Below are positions 36,158-44,755 of a stretch of DNA of 64,000 nucleotides, piece by piece; position 1 is the first letter of the stretch, and every line of letters begins with the position of its first letter. The translations under genes were made by a program, and so were the position numbers. A model generated the notes under the pieces. The model saw only the letters and a program-made list of their open reading frames with translations. It was not told where the DNA came from and ran no database searches. Source of the stretch: Aureimonas fodinaquatilis (lineage in GTDB: Bacteria; Pseudomonadota; Alphaproteobacteria; Rhizobiales; Rhizobiaceae); NCBI RefSeq assembly GCF_008369445.1, contig NZ_VTWH01000002.1, forward strand, positions 744,001-808,000, read 5' to 3'.

Positions 36158-36858
36158 TTGCCTGTCTGTTGCTTACGGCAGGTACGGCCCGTGCCGGGGA
36201 TTTTGCAACGCTGGAAACACTGGGCTTCTCTCCCGAAGGCAATGTTTTCGCCTTTGAGCAGCACGGCATTCAGGATGGTTCCGGCTTTCCTTATTCCGAA
36301 ATATTTTTCGTTGACCTCGACCGTGACGATTTTGTTGCCGGGTCGCCGATCAGGATCAGGCTGGACGACGAGTCTGCAGATCTGGCAGACGCGCGGCAGG
36401 CCGCAGCCAGTCAGGCGGCAAAACTGCTGGAAGAACATGGCCCGTTTAAACCCGGCCTTGTGGTTGCGGCCAATCTGCCCACCCACCTGAACACCACGCC
36501 GGACCTGATTCGTTTTTTGCCGCGCGCGGTCGAACCGACGCCCGACACGCCGATTGTTCTGAAGCTTGAGACCTTTCCCCTGGAAACGCAGGAGCATTGC
36601 ACGGCCTTTGGTCATGAGATTTCCGGCTTTCGTCTGATCCAGGAACTGGATGGCGAAAACCGCGTGCTGTTTGAAGATGAAACCATACCGGACAGTCGCA
36701 GATGCCCGTATGACTACACACTAGCCCAGGTACAGGTGCATGGCACCATGCCGGGTGAATGGCGGGCTGTGGTTCTGATTGGCGTTCGCAGCGTTGGTTT
36801 TGAAGGACCGGACATGCGCTACATCGCCCTGCCGGTACCTTTGCCGGATGAAAGTTGA
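36139..36858 (+). CDS. DUF2259 predicted secreted protein
   Basis: 239 residues. A signal peptide (MLVRTLIACLLLTAGTARA) is followed by a domain with GFSPEGNVFAFEQHGIQDGS and IRLDDESADLADAR, which I recognise as DUF2259. Cysteines near 154 and 188 could form a disulfide. Periplasmic; function unknown. Overlaps the P1-peptidase 3' end by 19 bases. Confidence 0.82.
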   Translation: MLVRTLIACLLLTAGTARAGDFATLETLGFSPEGNVFAFEQHGIQDGSGFPYSEIFFVDLDRDDFVAGSPIRIRLDDESADLADARQAAASQAAKLLEEHGPFKPGLVVAANLPTHLNTTPDLIRFLPRAVEPTPDTPIVLKLETFPLETQEHCTAFGHEISGFRLIQELDGENRVLFEDETIPDSRRCPYDYTLAQVQVHGTMPGEWRAVVLIGVRSVGFEGPDMRYIALPVPLPDES

Positions 36859-36922
36859 GGCGCGGCCATTGGTCTGTTAGACGGCAGGCAGATATTTCAA
36901 CATTGATGTGAGACCCCCGCCA

Positions 36923-38224
36923 ATGATCCCTCGCTACTCCCGCCCCGAAATGGTGTCTGTCTGGTCGCAGGAGACAAAATTCCGGATCTGGTTTGAAATC
37001 GAGGCGCATGCCTGTGACGCCCTGGCCGAAATTGGCGTGATACCGGTGGAATCGGCGAAAAAAATCTGGGAAGCCGGCAATGCGGCGACATTTGACGTTG
37101 ACCGGATTGACGAGATTGAGCGTGAGACAAAGCATGACGTGATTGCGTTTCTGACGCATCTTGCCGAGTTTGTCGGCCCGGACTCACGCTTCATCCATCA
37201 AGGCATGACGTCATCGGACGTGCTGGACACCTGCTTCAACATTCAGCTCAAGCGCGCCAGCGACATTTTGCTGGCGGATATGGATGCGCTGCTGGCGGCC
37301 TTGAAGCGGCGGGCATTTGAACACCGCGACACCGTTACCATCGGGCGCAGCCACGGCATTCATGCTGAACCAACGACCTTTGGCGTAAAACTGGCACTTG
37401 CCTATGCCGAATTTGAGCGTTGCCGCACCCGCCTTGTTGCTGCGCGGGAGGAAATCTCCACCGCGGCCATTTCCGGCGCGGTCGGCACTTTTGCCAATAT
37501 TGACCCGCGAGTGGAAGAGCATGTGGCGAAGGCACTGGGCCTGAAGCCGGAACCGGTTTCCACGCAGGTGATCCCGCGTGATCGGCATGCCATGTATTTT
37601 GCCACGCTGGGCGTCATCGCTTCCAGCATTGAGCGTCTGGCAACAGAGATCCGTCATCTGCAGCGCACCGAAGTGCTTGAGGTTGAGGAATATTTCTCAC
37701 CAGGGCAAAAAGGTTCTTCCGCCATGCCGCACAAGCGCAATCCGGTGTTGACGGAAAATCTCACCGGTCTGGCCCGCATGGTCCGCTCTTACGCCATGCC
37801 TGCAATGGAAAATGTTGCCCTCTGGCATGAGCGCGACATTTCGCACTCTTCAGTTGAACGCATGATCGGGCCGGATGCCACGATTACGCTGGATTTCGCA
37901 CTGGCCCGCCTGACCAACGTCATCGACAAGCTGCTGGTTTATCCAGAGCGTATGGACCGCAATCTTAACCAGTTCCGTGGGCTGGTTCACTCGCAGCGCG
38001 TGCTGCTGGCGCTGACGCAGGCTGGCCTGTCGCGTGAGGATTCCTACCGGCTGGTGCAGCGCAATGCCATGAAGGTCTGGGAGCATGGCGCAGATTTCAT
38101 GACCGAGCTTCTGGCCGATAAGGAAGTGATGGCCGCGCTGTCGGAAAGCGATATTCGAGAAAAGTTCGACATTGGCTATCACACCAAGCATGTCGGCACG
38201 ATTTTCGACAGAGTGTTTGGCTGA
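36923..38224 (+). CDS. purB: Adenylosuccinate lyase
   Basis: 433 residues of the fumarase/aspartase superfamily. It starts MIPRYSRPEMV; the in-frame GTG at 36908 is a less likely start. Motifs are TSSDVLDTCFNIQL, GRSHGIHAEPTTFG with the catalytic His, and the signature GSSAMPHKRNPVLTENL. It splits SAICAR and adenylosuccinate in purine synthesis. It stands alone, about 3.8 kb upstream of purC. Confidence 0.97.
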   Translation: MIPRYSRPEMVSVWSQETKFRIWFEIEAHACDALAEIGVIPVESAKKIWEAGNAATFDVDRIDEIERETKHDVIAFLTHLAEFVGPDSRFIHQGMTSSDVLDTCFNIQLKRASDILLADMDALLAALKRRAFEHRDTVTIGRSHGIHAEPTTFGVKLALAYAEFERCRTRLVAAREEISTAAISGAVGTFANIDPRVEEHVAKALGLKPEPVSTQVIPRDRHAMYFATLGVIASSIERLATEIRHLQRTEVLEVEEYFSPGQKGSSAMPHKRNPVLTENLTGLARMVRSYAMPAMENVALWHERDISHSSVERMIGPDATITLDFALARLTNVIDKLLVYPERMDRNLNQFRGLVHSQRVLLALTQAGLSREDSYRLVQRNAMKVWEHGADFMTELLADKEVMAALSESDIREKFDIGYHTKHVGTIFDRVFG

Positions 38225-38257
38225 TACGTCTCGTTGCGAAATTGCCTCATTGTCCAA

Positions 38258-38283
38258 CCGTTGAAGCGAGCCAGCTTCAACGG
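38258..38283. terminator. Hairpin between convergent purB and EEP genes
   Basis: A perfect 10-bp stem (CCGTTGAAGC / GCTTCAACGG) with a six-base loop. It lies 34 bases past the purB stop and just before the end of the minus-strand neighbour, so it could serve both. No U-tract. Confidence 0.6.
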
Positions 38284-38291
38284 CAGCCGTT

Positions 38292-39089
38292 TCAACCGGC
38301 TCTGGCCAGATCCGGTTTGGCCAGACTCGTCTGCAGCTCGTGTGGCTCACCAATATCCAGCATCAGCATCTGATGGTCGGAAAAAGGCATATCGACAATT
38401 TCGACACGGCAGCGCGAGGCCAGATCACTGGAAACCAGACATGGGTCCAGGCTGGCACGCCATGGCCCCAGCCGGAATGTCGGGCCAAGCGCTTCATTCA
38501 AATAAGTGAACCGCCCGTCCTTCAGCAGGGGTGCAAGTTCTCGCGGCCCGCGAAACATGTTGAAATCACCGATGACAATGGTTGGTGTGTCGCGCTCGCT
38601 TGCCCAATCCGCCAGTTGATGCAACTGCCGCTCACGCACTTTGCCCAGCAGCGAACAATGCGCCAGCAGCACGCGAACTCCCGGCAGGTCAATATCGTAA
38701 ACCAGCCGCTTCTTGCCGTGCTGCAGATAGCGCGCTGTATAGGGTAGCTGTCCGGTTGCCAGAAAGGCGCTGGATTTGCCCCGTGAGATGGAAAGCCGCC
38801 GGAACTGCTTGTCGGCGCTGTACTTGCCGTCAATCCGCACAGTCTGGTGATGGGCTTCACACAGCAGGGGAAACTGATCGAAAAAGCCGTTGGTCAGCGA
38901 CCCCTGATCAATTTCCAGAAAGCACGAGAGATCGGGTTGCAGCTCCCGCAAGGTCTGCTTCAAAAAATGCAGACCACGAAGCTGTACATCCCTTGGCGTG
39001 AATATGTGATGGTGGACCCGCTTAACATGTTTGGTGAAAGAACCGTCGATATCCCGGGCATAGCCCAAATTGGCATAAACAATCCGCAC
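38292..39089 (-). CDS. Endonuclease/exonuclease/phosphatase family protein
   Basis: 265 residues of the EEP fold. The N-terminal strand MRIVYANLGYARD, the catalytic Glu region (DLSCFLEIDQGS), VIGDFNMFRGPREL with the metal-binding Asp-x-Asn, and the terminal SDHQMLMLDI are visible. Substrate could be phospholipid, DNA or phosphoinositide. It is divergent from cardiolipin synthase, which makes a lipid-related role worth considering. Confidence 0.82.
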   Translation of the reverse strand: MRIVYANLGYARDIDGSFTKHVKRVHHHIFTPRDVQLRGLHFLKQTLRELQPDLSCFLEIDQGSLTNGFFDQFPLLCEAHHQTVRIDGKYSADKQFRRLSISRGKSSAFLATGQLPYTARYLQHGKKRLVYDIDLPGVRVLLAHCSLLGKVRERQLHQLADWASERDTPTIVIGDFNMFRGPRELAPLLKDGRFTYLNEALGPTFRLGPWRASLDPCLVSSDLASRCRVEIVDMPFSDHQMLMLDIGEPHELQTSLAKPDLARAG

Positions 39090-39234
39090 TGCTTTACCTT
39101 CCCGGATTTTCCGGCCCAGCCCACATCAGAGGGTTTGCCTTATATTGGCACAGTCTTTGCCGGTTTCAACTCATGCTGGCGATGCAGACTATGTGATAAG
39201 GTTGGGCAAATTTTGTTTCCGGGTCGCGCGTTTC

Positions 39235-40683
39235 ATGCAGTTTGACGGTTCACACTGGTCATATTGGTCCATCGCAATAGCGATTGCCAACTGGACCATC
39301 ATCTTCGGTTCGCTGATTTACATTCCGTTCCGCCGGTCGCCGGCGGCGGCGCAAGCCTGGATGATTCTGTTCTTTTTTCTGCCGATTGCCGCATTGCTCA
39401 TCTACCTCCTGTTTGGCCATACAGAACATCCGCGCTGGCGGCAGCAGCGGTTGAAAAAGCTGCCGGGCATTCTCCAGCAAGCTCTGGGGCATCTTTCACT
39501 GGATGAAAAATCCGGCCGCGTCGGCCTTGCACCGCGCCACCAGATGACGGCCAATCTGGTTCGCAACATTGGGCGCCTGCCCTGCCTTGCCGGCAACCAC
39601 ATTGATCTGGATGCGGATTACAACCGCGTGGTGGACAGGATAGCCGGGGATATCGACCGCGCCACCCATCACGTGCACCTGATGTTTTACATTTTGCAGA
39701 ATGACGAGGCTGGCAACAAAGTGCTGAGCGCGCTGGAGCGAGCCGCGGAACGCGGCGTGCAATGCCGCCTGTTGATCGATGCCATCGGCTCAAGCGGTGA
39801 CCGGCGCGCCATTGCGCGCAGGCTCGCCGGAACCGGCGTGCAGTTACGGGTGATTCTGCCCCTCAGCATCTGGAACCGCGCCACACGGGCAGATCTGCGC
39901 AATCACCGGAAAATTGTGGTCGTAGACGGCATGCTTGGCTGGGTCGGTTCTCAAAACATGCATCGCATTGAATATGAACCCAAGACCTTTTACCGCGAAG
40001 TCATGGCCCGCGTCATCGGCCCAGTGGTTCTGGAATTGCAGGCCATCTTCATCGGCGATTGGTATCTGGAAACCGGCGAGGATATCAGTTCGCCGGAGTT
40101 GATGCCGTTTTCAGATTTTATCGACATGACCGATGGCGCAAAGGCGCAGGTCCTGCCGTCTGGTCCCGATTACCCCGGTTCCCAGGTAGACATTCTTTTC
40201 ACGGACCTGATTTACAATGCGCGTGAAAAAGTGGTGCTTGCCACGCCCTATTTCATTCCCAACGAGCCATTGTTACAGGCGTTTCAGACTGCGGTGTCAA
40301 AGGGTGTGCAGGTGACGTTGTTTGTCACCTCCACCACCAATTCCTTTCTCATCGACCATGCCCAACGCTCTTACTATGAAGAGTTGCTGACCGCCGGTGT
40401 GGAGGTCATGCTGTATCGCGAGCGGTTTTTGCACGCAAAACATCTTTCGATCGACGAAGACATAGCGGTTATCGGCTCGGCCAATATGGACCGGCGGTCT
40501 TTTGAGCTGAACTCGGAAGTGACGCTGCTGGTCTACGACAACGGACTTGTCACCCGGTTGCGGAAGATTGAGCAGGACTACCGCACCAAAAGTCATCGAC
40601 TGGATGCGGACCAATGGGCCAAACGCGGTTTTGCCACGCAATTGATGGAAAATATCATGCGCCTCATCAGCCCGCTGCTGTAG
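39235..40683 (+). CDS. cls: Cardiolipin synthase (PLD family)
   Basis: About 482 residues. Two N-terminal membrane segments (SYWSIAIAIANWTIIFGSLI and MILFFFLPIAALLIYLLFG) precede two phospholipase D motifs, NHRKIVVVDG and LHAKHLSIDED. This is the bacterial ClsA architecture, which condenses phosphatidylglycerols to cardiolipin. The ATG at 39235 (MQFDGSHWSYWS) is chosen because the earlier frame is not hydrophobic or conserved. Confidence 0.94.
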   Translation: MQFDGSHWSYWSIAIAIANWTIIFGSLIYIPFRRSPAAAQAWMILFFFLPIAALLIYLLFGHTEHPRWRQQRLKKLPGILQQALGHLSLDEKSGRVGLAPRHQMTANLVRNIGRLPCLAGNHIDLDADYNRVVDRIAGDIDRATHHVHLMFYILQNDEAGNKVLSALERAAERGVQCRLLIDAIGSSGDRRAIARRLAGTGVQLRVILPLSIWNRATRADLRNHRKIVVVDGMLGWVGSQNMHRIEYEPKTFYREVMARVIGPVVLELQAIFIGDWYLETGEDISSPELMPFSDFIDMTDGAKAQVLPSGPDYPGSQVDILFTDLIYNAREKVVLATPYFIPNEPLLQAFQTAVSKGVQVTLFVTSTTNSFLIDHAQRSYYEELLTAGVEVMLYRERFLHAKHLSIDEDIAVIGSANMDRRSFELNSEVTLLVYDNGLVTRLRKIEQDYRTKSHRLDADQWAKRGFATQLMENIMRLISPLL

Positions 40684-40738
40684 ATGCCGGTGCGTTCTGA
40701 ACTTGACATCCGACTGCCTACCGCACATTTGCGCAGGC

Positions 40739-41308
40739 ATGCGAGCATCAGAAACAGACATCATCATCATTCCCGGCTATATGGGCGCTTCTGAGAACCA
40801 CTGGCAAAGCCGCTGGGAAAGCAAGCTTTCCACTGCGCGTCGGGTGCAGCAGGCCGAATGGACCAAGCCGGTTCGTGAAGACTGGGTTCATGAAGTGGCA
40901 GACGCCGTGAACCAGGCACAGAAACCCGTGGTTCTCGTGGCCCATTCGCTGGGTGTGGCCATCGCCGTCCAGGCATTGCCATTGTTCAAACGCCCGATTG
41001 CCGGTGCGTTTTTTGTAGCGCCGCCAGACGTGGCAGACCCGGATATTCGGCCAAAGCACCTGATGACGTTTGGCCCCTATCCGCGCGACCTACTGCCATT
41101 TCCGTCAATTGTCGTGGCCAGCCGCAATGACGGCTATTCAAAATTTGAAGCCGCTGAAGACATTGCTGCCGCCTGGGGCTCACTGTTCATTGATGCCGGA
41201 GAGGTGGGCCATATCAACGCAGAGAGCGGGCATGGTCCGTGGCCAGAAGGGCTTTTGACCTTCGGCAAGTTTTTGTCACAGTTAAAGGCGCCACCGCACC
41301 ATCACTGA
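40739..41308 (+). CDS. RBBP9/YdeN-like serine hydrolase
   Basis: 189 residues of a small alpha/beta hydrolase. DIIIIPGYMGASENHWQSRW is the family opening, VLVAHSLGVAIAV holds the nucleophile Ser, and VGHINAESGHGPWPEG carries the catalytic His region. A catalytic Asp follows SRNDGYSKFE. Substrate unknown. The start was taken at MRASETD, close to the first strand. It follows cls by 55 bases on the same strand. Confidence 0.88.
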   Translation: MRASETDIIIIPGYMGASENHWQSRWESKLSTARRVQQAEWTKPVREDWVHEVADAVNQAQKPVVLVAHSLGVAIAVQALPLFKRPIAGAFFVAPPDVADPDIRPKHLMTFGPYPRDLLPFPSIVVASRNDGYSKFEAAEDIAAAWGSLFIDAGEVGHINAESGHGPWPEGLLTFGKFLSQLKAPPHHH

Positions 41309-41370
41309 TGTATCTGTCGGCGGAACGGAGTTGTTCCACGGCTGGACATTCAGACGAAACTGAAACTCTG

Positions 41371-41406
41371 AAGCGGTTTATGGACCAGACAATGACCTGA
41401 CCGCTT
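41371..41406. other. Long-loop inverted repeat between convergent genes
   Basis: AAGCGGT (41371-41377) and ACCGCTT (41400-41406) flank 22 bases and sit in a GAAAC/GCGGTTT-rich stretch resembling the repeat core at 19.7 kb. Probably a decayed repeat copy or a transcript end. Confidence 0.35.
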
Positions 41407-41464
41407 TGAAACGGCCCTGCATGACCTGCAAGGCCGAATCGCTTTTAATTAGTCATTCTCAGAT

Positions 41465-41782
41465 TCAGGCGGCGCGAACCTGCGCCTCAGCCTCGATCAG
41501 CAACTCCGCCATCTGGCGACGAATCTGGTGCTCGGACTGCTGCACGCCAGCGGCCGCAAAGTCGCCGTGCACCTTGGCGTAAACGTCTTCCTCGCCGTGG
41601 CTTGCAAGGTCAGCCTTCACCACTTCCATGGCGTAAGCGTCTGCATCTGCGCCGCTGCGCCCCATTTTTTCAGCCGCCCACAAGCCCAGCAGTTTGTTAC
41701 GTCGCGCCTCAATTCGGAACTTCAATTCCGCATCATGGGCATAACGGTTCTCGAACTCGTTCTTACGGTCATCAAAAGTCAT
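41465..41782 (-). CDS. F1-ATPase inhibitor zeta subunit (DUF1476)
   Basis: 105 residues matching the alphaproteobacterial zeta subunit: MTFDDRKNEFENRYAHDAEL, LLGLWAAEKMGRSGADADAY and EHQIRRQMAELLIEAEAQV. It inhibits ATP hydrolysis by the F1Fo-ATPase, acting in place of mitochondrial IF1 or bacterial epsilon. It is divergent from purC, with a shared 213-base control region containing an inverted repeat. Confidence 0.93.
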   Translation of the reverse strand: MTFDDRKNEFENRYAHDAELKFRIEARRNKLLGLWAAEKMGRSGADADAYAMEVVKADLASHGEEDVYAKVHGDFAAAGVQQSEHQIRRQMAELLIEAEAQVRAA

Positions 41783-41852
41783 GGAAACGTGCTCTCCTCG
41801 TTGCTGCCATGTCGGAAATTATTTAGTCGCTCATACCGCGCATTAGAAGGCG

Positions 41853-41874
41853 TGACATGATAAGAATTATGTCA
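41853..41874. promoter_or_regulatory. Inverted repeat between zeta-subunit gene and purC
   Basis: TGACAT (41853-41858) and ATGTCA (41869-41874) flank ten bases. It lies 71 bases upstream of the zeta gene and 121 upstream of purC. A plausible operator for either; the binding protein is unknown. Confidence 0.45.
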
Positions 41875-41995
41875 GGGCGCAGGAATTTTGGCATAGTGAT
41901 TGTGAAAATGCGCGCTTTGGTCTATTGACCCGGCTTAATCTAGTTTTCGACGGGGCCTCCCACCCGCGCCGACCCACCACGATAGAGCTTTATCC

Positions 41996-42760
41996 ATGAC
42001 ACGTCGCCGCCGTATATACGAAGGCAAGGGCAAAATTCTCTATGAAGGCCCGGAACCTGGCACTTTAGTTCAGTTTTTCAAGGACGACGCTACGGCGTTC
42101 AACAAGAAAAAACATGAAGTCGTGGATGGCAAGGGAGTCCTGAACAACAGGATTTCCGAGTATATCTTCACGCATCTGAACCGGATCGGCATTCCGACGC
42201 ATTTCATCCGCCGGCTGAACATGCGTGAGCAGTTGATCAAGGAAGTGGAAATCATTCCGCTTGAGGTTGTGGTGCGCAACATCGCAGCCGGGTCTTTGGC
42301 CAAACGGCTGGGAATCGAGGAAGGCACGGTTCTGCCTCGCTCGATCATCGAGTTTTACTATAAGGCCGATGCGTTGGACGACCCTATGGTGTCCGAAGAG
42401 CATATCACGGCTTTCGGCTGGGCAAGCCCGCAGGAGATTGACGACATCATGGCTCTGGCCATTCGCGTCAACGACTTCCTGTCCGGCCTGTTCCTTGGCG
42501 TTGGCATTCAACTGGTGGATTTCAAGATTGAAACCGGCCGGCTGTTTGAAGGCGACATGATGCGAATCATCGTCGCGGACGAGATTTCACCTGACTCCTG
42601 CCGCCTTTGGGATGTGAACACCCAGGACAAGCTCGACAAGGACCGTTTCCGGCGGGACATGGGCGGCCTGGTGGAAGCCTATCAAGAGGTTGCACGGCGG
42701 CTTGGCATCATGAACGAAAATGACCAGCCCCGCCCCTCAGGGCCGGTGTTGGTGAAGTAA
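41996..42760 (+). CDS. purC: SAICAR synthetase
   Basis: 254 residues, complete. Motifs: [48 protein letters not shown], and [15 protein letters not shown] with ATP/metal contacts. It couples CAIR with aspartate using ATP. First gene of a purine operon continuing through purS, purQ and purL. Confidence 0.97.
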   Translation: MTRRRRIYEGKGKILYEGPEPGTLVQFFKDDATAFNKKKHEVVDGKGVLNNRISEYIFTHLNRIGIPTHFIRRLNMREQLIKEVEIIPLEVVVRNIAAGSLAKRLGIEEGTVLPRSIIEFYYKADALDDPMVSEEHITAFGWASPQEIDDIMALAIRVNDFLSGLFLGVGIQLVDFKIETGRLFEGDMMRIIVADEISPDSCRLWDVNTQDKLDKDRFRRDMGGLVEAYQEVARRLGIMNENDQPRPSGPVLVK

Positions 42761-42827
42761 CGTCAAGTCCTCCGTTACGCTCAACTCCGGCTGTTAGACT
42801 CATATATTCGCAAGGCAGGCTTAAACA

Positions 42828-43070
42828 GTGATCAAGGCGCGCATTGTTATCACACTGAAAAACGGCGTACTGGACCCGCAGGGCAAGGCAATCGAGGGTG
42901 CACTCGGCAATCTCGGCTTTTCCGGCGTGGGTTCAGTGCGGCAAGGCAAGGTTTTTGATCTGGAGCTGGAAGGCACAGACAAGGCAAAGGCCGAAGCTGA
43001 ATTGAAAGCCATGTGCGAAAAGCTGCTGGCAAACACCGTGATAGAAAATTTCGCAGTGGAAATTCTCTGA
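42828..43070 (+). CDS. purS: FGAM synthase subunit PurS
   Basis: 80 residues, GTG start ([20 protein letters not shown]), ending [15 protein letters not shown]. PurS forms the structural bridge between PurL and PurQ in the three-part formylglycinamidine synthase of Gram-positive and alphaproteobacterial type. 67 bases after purC. Confidence 0.96.
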   Translation: MIKARIVITLKNGVLDPQGKAIEGALGNLGFSGVGSVRQGKVFDLELEGTDKAKAEAELKAMCEKLLANTVIENFAVEIL

Positions 43071-43119
43071 CCTGTTGTGGCCTTCGCCTGACAGGTCTTT
43101 TCTGATCCGGAGCATTCCC

Positions 43120-43803
43120 ATGAAATCCGCCGTCGTTCTTTTGCCGGGTTTGAACCGCGACCGCGACATGATCGCCGCGCTGACCAAAATTTCCGGACAA
43201 GCGCCTCTGACAATCTGGCAAACTGAAACCAGAATTCCGGAAGTTGACCTGATTGTCATACCGGGCGGCTTTTCATTTGGCGATTATCTGAGGTGTGGGG
43301 CCATTGCCGCTCGCTCCCCTGTCATGCAGGCGGTGGCGGAGCGTGCACGGGCCGGTGTGCCGGTTCTTGGCGTTTGCAACGGTTTCCAGATTCTGTGTGA
43401 AACCGGTTTGTTGCCAGGCGCTTTGATGCGCAACACCAGCCTGAACTTCGTTTGCCGCGAGGTTAAGCTGGAAGTGGCCAATGCCAACACTCGCTTCACC
43501 TCGGCCTATACACAGGGGCAGATCATTCGCTGCCCGGTGGCGCATCATGATGGCAATTATTTTGCCGATACCGCCACTCTTGATCGGCTGGAGGGTGATG
43601 GCAGGGTTGTGTTCCGTTACGCTGAAAACACCAATCCAAATGGGTCCATCAACAATATTGCCGGCATTCTCAATGAAAGTGGCAATGTGCTGGGCCTGAT
43701 GCCGCATCCGGAAAACCTTATCGAGCCGGAGCATGGCGGCGTAGATGGGCGCGGCCTTTTTGAAAGTGTGTTGGGTCTGGCACAAAAAGGTTTGGCAGCG
43801 TGA
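43120..43803 (+). CDS. purQ: FGAM synthase glutaminase subunit PurQ
   Basis: 227 residues of the class I glutamine amidotransferase fold. [15 protein letters not shown] precedes the nucleophile Cys in [11 protein letters not shown], and MPHPENL holds the catalytic His near the end. It provides ammonia for FGAR amination. ATG 43120 has GGAG upstream. Its stop overlaps the following lipoprotein start (GTGA). Confidence 0.96.
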   Translation: MKSAVVLLPGLNRDRDMIAALTKISGQAPLTIWQTETRIPEVDLIVIPGGFSFGDYLRCGAIAARSPVMQAVAERARAGVPVLGVCNGFQILCETGLLPGALMRNTSLNFVCREVKLEVANANTRFTSAYTQGQIIRCPVAHHDGNYFADTATLDRLEGDGRVVFRYAENTNPNGSINNIAGILNESGNVLGLMPHPENLIEPEHGGVDGRGLFESVLGLAQKGLAA

Positions 43804-44207
43804 AGCGTGCGCTGAGCATTGCACTTCTAGCGGGCATCGCACTTGGTCTTGGCGCTTGCGCCAGCAAGGCTCCACAGCAGCCAGTAGCTGCCCCCGGCGG
43901 TGAAACGGCGCTGAAAATCATGGAACGAGTCGCGCTTTCAGCCCGTGATTGCTGGTTTCGTGCCAAAGACCCGGCCTTTGCCCGCTATACCCTGGCCCCA
44001 GAGCTGGATTCGCATTCCGGCCGTCCACGCATTCTGATTGTTCCAGCCAGCAATCCCGGCGGCTTGCCGCTTCTGGTGGTTGAGGGACAGGGCAAACCTG
44101 CCCGTATCAGCAGTTTCGGTCCGATGCTGCACGGAAAAGACGGCAAACGCATTGCCGATGATATAGCGCGCTGGCAGGGTGGCAACCGCACCTGCTCCGA
44201 TGCCTGA
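43800..44207 (+). CDS. Small lipoprotein inside the purine operon (first)
   Basis: 135 residues. GTG start overlapping the purQ stop. The signal peptide has lipobox GLGACAS. The mature domain has cysteines at DCWF and RTCSDA and reads like a small alpha/beta periplasmic domain ([20 protein letters not shown]). No known family. Translational coupling to purQ is strong sequence evidence for co-expression, but a purine role is unproven. Confidence 0.78.
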   Translation: MKRALSIALLAGIALGLGACASKAPQQPVAAPGGETALKIMERVALSARDCWFRAKDPAFARYTLAPELDSHSGRPRILIVPASNPGGLPLLVVEGQGKPARISSFGPMLHGKDGKRIADDIARWQGGNRTCSDA

Positions 44208-44211
44208 CGCC

Positions 44212-44592
44212 ATGCGCAACCGGTTTTGCCAAATCAGTCTTGCGCTGGCACTGATGTTGAGTGGTTGTGCATCAACCAGCGAACCAGAGCTGGCGTTGAC
44301 CCCTGCAGAGCACAATTATGTCATGCAGACGGGCAGATCCCTGTTTCGCGGCAAGCCGATAGAGCGGGCACGAGGCTTCCTCTTCACCGGTGGCAGCGGT
44401 TATGCGGTATGTGTACGTGCGCCGGCCACAGGTTCGCAGCCAGCGGACTATGCGTTGCTGGTTCTGCAAAGACGTGTGACCGATGACTATATCCCGCAGG
44501 CAGCGGATGACGTGGTGATTTTGCGTTCGGCCACAGAAACCCTGCCCTGCCGGAAGCTGGGCGAACGCCCCGGCAACTGGACTACATTGTGA
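44212..44592 (+). CDS. Small lipoprotein inside the purine operon (second)
   Basis: 126 residues; start ATG 44212, with 44200 as an alternative. Signal peptide with lipobox LMLSGCAS. The mature part (TPAEHNYVMQTGRSLFRGKP, GFLFTGGSGYAVCVRAP) is a small secreted domain of unknown function with a second cysteine pair. It is separated from the first lipoprotein by 4 bases and precedes purL by 163 bases. Confidence 0.75.
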   Translation: MRNRFCQISLALALMLSGCASTSEPELALTPAEHNYVMQTGRSLFRGKPIERARGFLFTGGSGYAVCVRAPATGSQPADYALLVLQRRVTDDYIPQAADDVVILRSATETLPCRKLGERPGNWTTL

Positions 44593-44755
44593 ATGAACGC
44601 TGCCTTTGAGCATTCCCCGTTGAAACGGTTACGGTTCAGCGGCAAGACAATACAGAATTGGACCGGTTCAACTGATCATGAGATCGCCTGAAACGGTCCA
44701 GACATCAACCTCCGCAAGCCACTGACCAACCATTGCCGCCTCAGGAAACCGCACT

